Assembly: GCA_963169055.1 (NCBI GenBank)
Contig: CAUJFU010000060.1
Location: forward strand, 1-12,108
Direction of reading: 5' to 3'
Origin: Myxococcota bacterium
Lineage (GTDB): Bacteria; Myxococcota_C; UBA6777
DNA length: 12,108 nt
This document shows positions 6,202-12,108 of this stretch, piece by piece. The notes beneath the pieces are model-generated. The model was not told the DNA's origin, searched no databases, and saw nothing but the letters and a program-made list of their open reading frames with translations. The stretch's first letter is position 1. Each line of letters opens with the position of its first letter. Made by a program: the position numbers and the translations under genes.

Positions 6202-8916
6202 TCAGGCGGCGAGTTTTTGGAGTTGTTGAAGTTGTTGTTGAAGCTGTTGGGTAGCTTGGGAGAGTTGCTGTTGTGTGCTTTGCGCATTTTTGGCGGCAGA
6301 TTGGGCGTTTTGGAGGACTTGTTGAATGTTGGTACCAGAGAGCAGTTGAAGGATCTGGAAGGGTTGGAGGCTTTGTGCGAGGCGAGCGAGGTCTTCTTGT
6401 TTGATCTGGCTGTTGGTGCTGAGTTTGGCGAGAGATTGGCCGATATCGCCTGATGCAAAGGCTTTGACGAAGCTTTCGGCGAGGGAGGTGATCTGCGAAA
6501 GCGCCGAGAATGCGGGATCTTTGGCGAGAGGGCTTTGTTGGAGTGCGCCGAGTGCTTTTCCAAAGGAACCTTGCGCGAGACCTTGTGCGATGTTGGCGAT
6601 GGTTTGGAGCCATTGGAGACCTTGTTGGAGGCCGTTGTTGTTGGGCGTGTTGGTGCTTTGGGTGAGTTGTTGTGCGCCTTGTTGGAGACTGCCGCTTTGG
6701 GCGGCTTGGAAAAGCTGTTGGAGTGGCTTGCTTTGGAGGATTTGGGAGAGGACATCTTGGAGGGAAGGAGATTTGCCGCTGGTGGATTGTGCGGATTGTG
6801 CGATGGATTGTGCGGCTTGGCCGAAGAATTCGGCGACTTTTCCGAAGGTGGGGTTGTTGAAGAATTGGCCGATGCCATCGCCAAGTTGAGAGAGTGTTTT
6901 GTTGAGGCTGCCATCTTTGGCTCCTTGAATCAGGGCCATGACAGGCTTGGCGAGTCCGAGAAGTTGTTGGACGGCGGAGTCTTTGGCGAAGCCTTGGGCG
7001 GCTTGCATGACGGAAGCAAGGCTTTTTTCGAGGTCTCCGCTGGCGATCTTTTGTTGGAGTTGCTTGCCTTGTTCGGCCACTTTTTTGACGTGGTTGGCAG
7101 GGGCGGATGCTCCGAATTGACTGGCGATCTGTGTCGCTCCTTGAAGGGCCGCGCCATAACGCCCATGCACAAGGTGGTTGACCGTTTGAACGCCTTTGCT
7201 GAGGTTGTCCGTCACTTTCTTCACGCCATCGCCCAATCCCATATCGCCCAATCCACCGACCACTCCCGCAAGTCCTGCAACGAACCCGTCCCAATTTCCA
7301 CTGGCCGCGCTTTGGATAGATTGCGCCGCACCTTGGGCAAGTTTGACGCCTTTTTGCACATAACCCATGACTTGATCGAAACCTTTGCTGATCTGTTCGA
7401 TGCTTTTGCTTGCTGCGTCCCCTGCGCCTTTTGCAAGTGCGCCTGCGCCTTTCAATGCGGCTCCTCCCGCGCTTGCAACGCCCGATGCCACGCCTTCAAG
7501 GATGCCAAACACCGCTTTCATCGGATCACCGCTTTGCACAGCAGCGATGATCTCTTTGACTGCCTTGACCACCGCAACCGTCACTTTGATGCCGATCTCT
7601 AGGGCTTTTCCGATGGCAGGGCCCACAAACGGGATCGCTTTGGTCAACGCGCTCAACGCCGCGTTGCCAAGGGCTTCCCAGTTGCCGTCTTTGATCGCCG
7701 TGATCACGCCATGCACCAACTCAAGGCCCGCACAGATCAAACTCCCCATCCCCGGGATGATCATGTCCAAAAAAGGTTGGAGAACTTGGGCAATGGTCTT
7801 GAGAACCTCAAAGACTTTTTGAAAAGCCTCGGCGATGTGATCCCAAATCGACTTCGGTTTATCGGCTTTTTTAGCATCTTCGGCTTTTTTAGCATCTTCG
7901 GCCTTTTTAGCATCTTCGGCCTTTTTAGCATCCTCGGTGGATTTCGGTGCTTCGGTGGATTTAGGTGCTTCGGCGGTGGGTTGTTTGCTCTGGTTGTTGA
8001 ACTGTTCGAGGCGTTGTTTGCTCTGGTTGTCGAACTGTTCGAGGCGTTGTCGTTCGGCCTCTTTGGAAGCAGGGGATTGGCCGTCAGGACCGGGCATGAG
8101 GGAAGGCATCGAAGGGGTTTCTGGTTTGCTGGTGGGGATGTCGAGAGGAAGAAGGGGGCGTTCGTTTTCGCCGGGCATGGGCCAACTTACGGGGTATTTG
8201 GGGATCTCTTGTTTGGGGAATGGGAAGGGGGTGGGGTCGTTGGGGCTGGGCATAAGGGGGGCTTTGGGTTGAAAAGGAGCGGGCTCAAGGAGTCGGAGTA
8301 CGTCCAACAAGGCATCACAGAGTTTATCGAATTGTTGGAGACCTTGTTGGTAGCCTTCTTTGGTGGTGGGGAGCTTTTGTTGTTCGAGGGCTTGGAGCTG
8401 TTGTTCTAATTTGTCGAGTGCTTGTTTGAATTGCGGGTTGTGAAGGATACGTGCGAGATCGGGGAGCAAGATCCCTTTTTTGGGATCGAGGATATCGCGG
8501 AGTTGTTGGACGAGTGATCTTCCGATCGTTGCGATCTCTTGAAGGGCGGGTGGTGTGGTGGCTTCTTTGGATTGGAGTCCTTGCACAACACGAAGGCTGG
8601 CTTGTAGGGATGCTTGGGCGGGAGTGGCGTTTCGCAAGGCTTGAGCGGTGTGCGTGTGGGTGCGTTCTTTGGAGGCGTTGGGAGCGGGGCTTTGGGTGGT
8701 TGAAGCGTGTTGGAAGCTGTTGTTTTGGGGAGCCGCTTCGGTTTGGGTTTGAGCTGCGGATGTGCCGTTCGATGCGGATGTTGCGGGCGTTTTGGTGGGA
8801 GTGGTCTCGGCCTTTGGAGTGGTTTGACTGGAGGGAGCGGCTTCGGTGTGATGGGCTGCATCGTTTTTGTAAGGCGTATACGCGGGGGGTTGGGGTTGAT
8901 TGTGTACGCTGGCCAT
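6202..8916 (-). CDS. Large protein with central hydrophobic block; candidate type III secretion translocator
   Basis: The 904-aa product has no signal peptide. Residues 1-100 are disordered (Ala/Thr/Pro/Gln). A helical segment spans 100-212 and a Pro-rich linker 213-285. Tandem repeats follow: RLEQFxNQSKQ at 291-312 and EDAKKA-type hexapeptides at 316-351. The hydrophobic centre covers 375-495: about 380-408 around MIIPGMGSLICAGLEL, and 425-463 with KAIPFVGPAIGKALEIG. A Gly/Ala-rich part follows to about 605. The C-terminal third has loosely repeated helical units (GSLNKTLSQL, GSFGKALGAL, SGDIGQSLAKL) and ends in a Gln-rich coiled coil (865-904). This disordered N-terminus, hydrophobic pair and coiled coil match the general build of YopB/IpaB-type translocators, though it is longer. 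No sequence family is firmly recognised. ATG 8916 has AAAGGAG 7 nt upstream; earlier in-frame codons lack a site. A divergent chaperone-like gene lies next door. Confidence 0.78.
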   Translation of the reverse strand: MASVHNQPQPPAYTPYKNDAAHHTEAAPSSQTTPKAETTPTKTPATSASNGTSAAQTQTEAAPQNNSFQHASTTQSPAPNASKERTHTHTAQALRNATPAQASLQASLRVVQGLQSKEATTPPALQEIATIGRSLVQQLRDILDPKKGILLPDLARILHNPQFKQALDKLEQQLQALEQQKLPTTKEGYQQGLQQFDKLCDALLDVLRLLEPAPFQPKAPLMPSPNDPTPFPFPKQEIPKYPVSWPMPGENERPLLPLDIPTSKPETPSMPSLMPGPDGQSPASKEAERQRLEQFDNQSKQRLEQFNNQSKQPTAEAPKSTEAPKSTEDAKKAEDAKKAEDAKKAEDAKKADKPKSIWDHIAEAFQKVFEVLKTIAQVLQPFLDMIIPGMGSLICAGLELVHGVITAIKDGNWEALGNAALSALTKAIPFVGPAIGKALEIGIKVTVAVVKAVKEIIAAVQSGDPMKAVFGILEGVASGVASAGGAALKGAGALAKGAGDAASKSIEQISKGFDQVMGYVQKGVKLAQGAAQSIQSAASGNWDGFVAGLAGVVGGLGDMGLGDGVKKVTDNLSKGVQTVNHLVHGRYGAALQGATQIASQFGASAPANHVKKVAEQGKQLQQKIASGDLEKSLASVMQAAQGFAKDSAVQQLLGLAKPVMALIQGAKDGSLNKTLSQLGDGIGQFFNNPTFGKVAEFFGQAAQSIAQSAQSTSGKSPSLQDVLSQILQSKPLQQLFQAAQSGSLQQGAQQLTQSTNTPNNNGLQQGLQWLQTIANIAQGLAQGSFGKALGALQQSPLAKDPAFSALSQITSLAESFVKAFASGDIGQSLAKLSTNSQIKQEDLARLAQSLQPFQILQLLSGTNIQQVLQNAQSAAKNAQSTQQQLSQATQQLQQQLQQLQKLAA
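7863..7970 (-). repeat. 18-bp tandem repeat (6 copies) encoding EDAKKA/EAPKST
   Basis: Six 18-bp units start at 7863, 7881, 7899, 7917, 7935 and 7953. The first four encode AEDAKK units; the last two are diverged and encode EAPKST. A related two-copy tract is in the 365-aa gene at about 5028-5065 (EEAKKA). Confidence 0.9.
7981..8046 (-). repeat. 33-bp tandem repeat (2 copies) encoding RLEQF(D/N)NQSKQ
   Basis: Two 33-bp units (7981-8013, 8014-8046) differ at one base, which makes the Asp/Asn difference. They lie directly next to the hexapeptide repeats, so the linker before the hydrophobic block is made of short, probably recently expanded repeats. Confidence 0.9.
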
Positions 8917-9276
8917 AACAGGTCTCCTTTGCTTTTGATTTTTGGGTGGTGTGTCTGCTTTTTTGGGGCACCGTGTTTGAGTGTGTGGCGGCAAAAGCAA
9001 GGCGAGCGCCGTGTTGTGTTAATTTGTTTATCTATTTGTTTTTGTGTGCATTTCTTTGTTGGTACCGATGGGTCTGAAGCGAAAGAGGGTGGAGTTTGTG
9101 TGTGCTGTGTGGTCAGGTGTCCAAAACGTAGGCAGTGGGCTGGACAGAATACGTGGCAAGCAGACAGAAAGAGGAGGAGCGAGGTACGGTCGATGAAAGT
9201 GCGGCGTGTTGGGGCGGTGGGCGGGAGTGGGTGGCGTGGGTGGACTGGCACAGATGATGCGAAGGGGCGTGCCATC

Positions 9277-9309
9277 AAAAAAAGCGGGCCTTTACAAAGA
9301 AGGGGCCGC
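9277..9309 (-). terminator. Candidate intrinsic terminator acting on minus-strand transcripts
   Basis: On the minus strand GCGGCCCCTT-CTTTGT-AAAGGCCCGC forms a 10-position stem with one G-G mismatch and one wobble, followed directly by seven T residues. No minus-strand gene ends here; the nearest upstream one on that strand stops at 9954, so the transcript ended here would be antisense to the chaperone-like gene. On the plus strand the same hairpin sits in that gene's leader, 56 nt before its start. Confidence 0.5.
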
Positions 9310-9355
9310 AAAAGAAACGCGACGTATCAAGAAGACACGCAAAGAAGAGAAAGAT

Positions 9356-9360
9356 GGAGG
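9356..9360 (+). promoter_or_regulatory. Ribosome binding site deciding the chaperone start
   Basis: GGAGG with 5 nt to ATG 9366 is a strong site. The in-frame ATG at 9354, four codons earlier, has only a GAAGAGAAAG stretch before it and would place the GGAGG inside the coding region. Confidence 0.65.
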
Positions 9361-9365
9361 CTGAG

Positions 9366-9869
9366 ATGAATATCGTTCAAGAGCGTTTGTTTGCCCACCG
9401 TTATGCGTCTACATTGACGGATCTGCTGCGCGAATTGGCCGCAGATCCCGAGTCCTTAGAAGCGATGCAAGAATGTTATCCTGCACTATGGGATGATTTG
9501 GCGGACAATGGTTTTGCGTGTCTGGATATCGAGCATTATCGGCAATCCTTCGAGATCTTTCAGTTCTTGGTCGACCATCAACCTCACGATGCTTCTTTTC
9601 AAGCGGGTTTGGCGGATAGTCAAAGCGGCCTCAAGCATTACCTCGAAGCAGCGGCTGCTTACGAAGAGACCATCCGTCAAGCCCCCGATATACCCGAAGC
9701 CTACGTCTATTTGGCGGAGATCTACATGATGCTTGCGCAACACGAACACGCACAGCCTTTGTTGGAGGAAGTGATGCGCATGACCGAGGGGGGATTTGAA
9801 CACCCGATGCGTAGCGCCGCCGAGCGGTTGATGGCGTTTGTTCGTGAAGCCACACAAGCCCCGAATTGA
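9366..9869 (+). CDS. TPR protein resembling class II type III secretion chaperones (SycD/LcrH/IpgC family)
   Basis: The 167-aa acidic protein has an N-terminal helical part (1-40) and three TPR-like units: about 42-75 (GFACLDIEHYRQSFEIFQFL), 76-109 (GLADSQSGLKHYLEAAAAYE) and 110-143 (YLAEIYMMLAQHEHAQPLLE). A C-terminal helix follows. Size, three-TPR layout and details match SycD/LcrH: a first repeat with 'Y..(S/A)..(I/V)FQ.L...d..D..F..GL', and an Ala-Tyr-rich second repeat. In that family the chaperone binds the two hydrophobic translocators in the cytosol, holds them soluble and unassociated, and can act as a regulator. It is the only plus-strand gene here, divergent from the 904-aa gene, its obvious candidate client. 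It could instead be an unrelated small TPR adaptor; size and repeat details favour the chaperone reading. Confidence 0.72.
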   Translation: MNIVQERLFAHRYASTLTDLLRELAADPESLEAMQECYPALWDDLADNGFACLDIEHYRQSFEIFQFLVDHQPHDASFQAGLADSQSGLKHYLEAAAAYEETIRQAPDIPEAYVYLAEIYMMLAQHEHAQPLLEEVMRMTEGGFEHPMRSAAERLMAFVREATQAPN

Positions 9870-9953
9870 TGGGGTAGATGGTTTGTTGGGGAGGTGCGGG
9901 ATGACTTGTTGGGTTTGTTTTTTGGGGGCTGTATCGAGGAGAGCTTGGAAGAT

Positions 9954-12108
9954 TTAGGGCAAGGGTAACGGGAATGTGGGGGCATTGCGTTGTGTGGTGT
10001 CGCCATAGCCGAGTTGTCCGCTTGAGTTGGCTCCCCAACACTTGATCGAATCATCGTCCAACAGCGCGCAAGTGTGGTTCCCGTACATAGCGATGGATTT
10101 TGCGGTGCGACCGCCCCCCAAGTCGACGAAGTTCCCGGTCGGTGCGTTGCGTTGTGTGGTGTCGCCGTAGCCGAGCTGTCCAACGTTGTTGTACCCCCAA
10201 CACTTGACAGTGTCGTTGTCCAAGATCGCGCATGTGTGGGAAGTGCCCAACGCGAGAGATTTTGCTGTTCGATTCGTTCCTAACAGGATCGGAGTGGCTT
10301 CAGGAATTTTGCGGTTTTTGGTGTCACCGTAGCCGAGTTGCCCGCGCAGGTTGTCTCCCCAACACTTGATGGAACGATCGTCCAATATTGCGCATGTATG
10401 ATATGGTCCTGCCGCAACGGACTTTGCGGTGCGACCTGTCCCCAAGTCGATCGGGTTAGGATTCGGAGCGCTCTGATCGGTGGGGTTGCTGTAACCGATC
10501 TGATCGACCTTTCCCCAACACTTGATGGCATCGTTGTCCAACAAAGCGCACGTATGGAAAAAACCAGCCACGATGGATTTTGCGCTACGAAGCGTACCCA
10601 AGTGGATCGTGCTGATATCAGGACTGTTTCGATGCGTGGTATCACCGTAACCGAGTTGGCCTCTGCTGTTGTCCCCCCAACATTTGATAGCGTTGTTGTC
10701 CAAGACCGCGCAGGTATGGCGATAACCCGCTGCGATAGACTTTGCACTGCGATTTGTGTCAAGGCCGACAGCGTTTGTGTCAGGGGCATCGCGTTGGGTG
10801 GTGTCGCCGTAGCCGAGTTGGCCTTTGCTGTTGTCTCCCCAACATTTGATGGTGTTGTTGTCCAAGATCGCGCAGGTATGGGCATCACCCAACGCGAGGG
10901 ATTTGGTGCTATGGCTTGTGTCGATCTGGATATTGCGGGCTGGGGCGGCTTCTCGTTGTGTGGTGTTGCCCTCGCCGAGCTGACCTTCGTTGTTGTCTCC
11001 CCAACATCTCACGCCATCCCCAAACAAAGCACAGGTGTGATTGCTGCCAACAGCTACCTGTAGAGGTTTTGGTGCGCAGCGGCCAGAGGCACAGACTTGG
11101 TTGGTTTGGCAGGTGGTTTGGCAGGTTCCACAACGATGTTGTTCGATGCCACTAACGCAAACCCCCGCGCAGCGAATTTGTTTTATGGCCAAGGGAGGCG
11201 CGGGTTGGGGGTGCGTTGGGTGAGTGCTGTATTCGACCTGTCCATTGTTGTTTTCTCCCCAACATCGGAGAGTTTCGTCGTCTAGCAACGCGCATGCAAA
11301 AGCTTCTCTTGCAACAATCAACTTTGCGCTGCGCCCTGCTCCGAAGTCGATGGGACTTGTATCAGGGGCAGGGCGCTCCAAGTCATCGCCGTAGCCGAGT
11401 TGGCCTTTGCTGTTGTCTCCCCAACACTTGATGGTATCGTCATCCAAAAGCACGCAGGTGTGAAGAAAACCTACCGCGATGGATTTTGCGCTACGGCTCG
11501 TGCCCAAGTGAATTGGAGCGGTAGCCGGAGCTGTACGTGCTTTGCGGTCGCCGTAGCCGAGTTGGCCATAACCGTTGGCCCCCCAACATTTGGCGGTGCC
11601 GTCGTCCAAGATCGCGCAGGTGTGAAAAGAACCCGCCGTGATCATTTTTGCGGAGCGACCATTCCCCAAGTTGATCGGGTTGGCGTCGGGGGTGCTACGG
11701 TTTGTTTTGTCGTCGTAGCCGAGTTGGCCATAATCGTTGGCCCCCCAACATTTGACAGAATCGTTATCCAAGATCGCGCAGATATGTCGATCTCCTACAG
11801 AGATGGATTTTGCGTTGCGACCGATGCCTAGGTTGATTGGTTTGATGTCCGGGGTGTTGCGGTTTGTGGTGCTGCCGTCGCCGAGCTGGCCGAATCCATT
11901 GTATCCCCAACACCTGATGGAATGATCATCTAGCAATGCGCAGGCGCTGTAACCACCTGCTGCAACAGACTTTGCGATGCGACTGCTTCCTAGGTTGATG
12001 TTCTTGGCCTCGGGAGTAAGTCGGTCTGTGGTGTCACCGTAGCCGAGCTGGCCGTTTTGGTTGTATCCCCAACAGCGAAGGCCGCCATCGGAAAATACAG
12101 CGCAGGTA
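9954..12108 (-). CDS. RCC1-repeat beta-propeller protein, probably surface or exported (5' end outside window)
   Basis: The 717 visible residues contain 13 RCC1-type repeats of about 50 residues, each with the core HTCA(I/L)LD-x4-KCWG, then GQLGYGDTTQR and a GRSAKSIA-type end. A seven-cysteine segment (plus 11076-11171) interrupts them after the sixth visible KCWG. The seven repeats after it make one complete seven-blade propeller; the repeats before it, with one cut at the right edge, would make a second. Nearly every blade has two cysteines 12-14 residues apart, which suggests a disulfide-stabilised extracellular protein. Such proteins are common in myxobacteria-like genomes and are often lipoproteins or exported; the signal sequence would lie beyond the edge. 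It ends NAPTFPLPLP and is convergent with the chaperone-like gene (84 bp apart). No enzymatic residues are seen; a binding role is likely. Confidence 0.93.
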   Translation of the reverse strand, partial: TCAVFSDGGLRCWGYNQNGQLGYGDTTDRLTPEAKNINLGSSRIAKSVAAGGYSACALLDDHSIRCWGYNGFGQLGDGSTTNRNTPDIKPINLGIGRNAKSISVGDRHICAILDNDSVKCWGANDYGQLGYDDKTNRSTPDANPINLGNGRSAKMITAGSFHTCAILDDGTAKCWGANGYGQLGYGDRKARTAPATAPIHLGTSRSAKSIAVGFLHTCVLLDDDTIKCWGDNSKGQLGYGDDLERPAPDTSPIDFGAGRSAKLIVAREAFACALLDDETLRCWGENNNGQVEYSTHPTHPQPAPPLAIKQIRCAGVCVSGIEQHRCGTCQTTCQTNQVCASGRCAPKPLQVAVGSNHTCALFGDGVRCWGDNNEGQLGEGNTTQREAAPARNIQIDTSHSTKSLALGDAHTCAILDNNTIKCWGDNSKGQLGYGDTTQRDAPDTNAVGLDTNRSAKSIAAGYRHTCAVLDNNAIKCWGDNSRGQLGYGDTTHRNSPDISTIHLGTLRSAKSIVAGFFHTCALLDNDAIKCWGKVDQIGYSNPTDQSAPNPNPIDLGTGRTAKSVAAGPYHTCAILDDRSIKCWGDNLRGQLGYGDTKNRKIPEATPILLGTNRTAKSLALGTSHTCAILDNDTVKCWGYNNVGQLGYGDTTQRNAPTGNFVDLGGGRTAKSIAMYGNHTCALLDDDSIKCWGANSSGQLGYGDTTQRNAPTFPLPLP
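11076..11171 (-). other. Cysteine-rich hinge inside the RCC1 protein
   Basis: About 32 residues carry seven cysteines in the pattern C-x3-C-x8-C-x2-C-x3-C-x5-C-x4-C (GTC, QTTC, QVC, GRC). It separates two sets of RCC1 repeats, replaces the second half of one blade and differs fully in composition from them. It resembles the short Cys-rich modules common in secreted myxobacterial proteins. Confidence 0.75.

Larger units (their letters stand above)
8917..9365. other. Divergent intergenic region between the 904-aa gene and the chaperone-like gene
   Basis: The 449 bp hold no convincing gene. An AT-rich patch at about 9018-9060 (ttaatttgtttatctatttg) is the best place for promoters, probably for the minus-strand gene, but no consensus pair is clear. 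Next to 8916 is the AAAGGAG-containing leader shared with the 5420 gene. A hairpin with an adjacent A-run is at 9277-9309. Both genes are read away from this region, so it may control them jointly. Confidence 0.55.

Noticed and set aside
7863-8046. Short regularly spaced repeats considered as a CRISPR-like array
   Set aside because: The 18-bp and 33-bp units are contiguous with no unique spacers and are in frame inside a coding sequence.
8406-9311. Minus-strand open frame extending upstream of the 904-aa gene
   Set aside because: Out-of-frame shadow, rich in Pro/Thr/Arg, crossing the divergent intergenic region and the terminator hairpin; start unsupported.
1-12108. tRNA, rRNA or insertion sequence genes
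   Set aside because: No transposase-like reading frame, no terminal inverted repeats with target duplications, and no tRNA- or rRNA-like sequence was recognised by eye.

Overview
The window comes from a bacterium of moderately high GC content. A Hanks-type Ser/Thr kinase, a large tandem-RCC1-repeat protein and large low-complexity proteins together suggest a myxobacterium-like (Myxococcota or former deltaproteobacterial) genome. That placement is inference from gene content only. Coding is almost all on the minus strand; one small gene is on the plus strand.

Layout, left to right. (1) 1-1824, minus: a Ser/Thr kinase cut by the left edge just after its HRDLKP catalytic loop, with an unusually long N-terminal region before the kinase domain. 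(2) 2012-2869, minus: a HAD-superfamily subfamily IIA hydrolase. (3) 2870-3308: intergenic, with copy A of a ~135-bp structured repeat. (4) 3309-4199, minus: a soluble Pro/Ala/Gln-rich protein with three DFPPPP motifs. (5) 4200-4322: a leader that can fold into a long hairpin whose loop pairs with the base of the next gene's Shine-Dalgarno region. (6) 4323-5420, minus: a 365-aa protein with an EF-hand-like N-terminal region and PxPhixxP motifs. (7) 5421-6201: a large GATC-dense intergenic region with iteron-like repeats, inverted copy B of the structured repeat and a polypurine tract. (8) 6202-8916, minus: a 904-aa protein with a disordered N-terminus, a central hydrophobic block and a Gln-rich coiled-coil C-terminus. 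(9) 8917-9365: divergent intergenic region. (10) 9366-9869, plus: a small TPR protein that looks like a class II type III secretion chaperone (SycD/LcrH/IpgC type). (11) 9954 to the right edge, minus: an RCC1 beta-propeller repeat protein without its N-terminus.

The most interesting reading is that 3309-9869 is an undescribed type III secretion substrate/translocator module. A SycD-like chaperone sits next to a large protein with a hydrophobic, membrane-insertion-like centre and two further soluble proteins that share leader sequence, hexapeptide repeats or disordered repeat composition with it. No secretion-apparatus gene is in the window, so this rests on the chaperone and on protein architecture. 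The kinase and the HAD protein may or may not belong to the same module.

Non-coding DNA is unusually structured: two copies of a dispersed hairpin element, a GATC/AACAGATC cluster, a possible pseudoknot leader, an intrinsic terminator lying antisense in the chaperone leader, and C-rich, G-poor 3' flanks after the minus-strand genes that would suit Rho-dependent termination.
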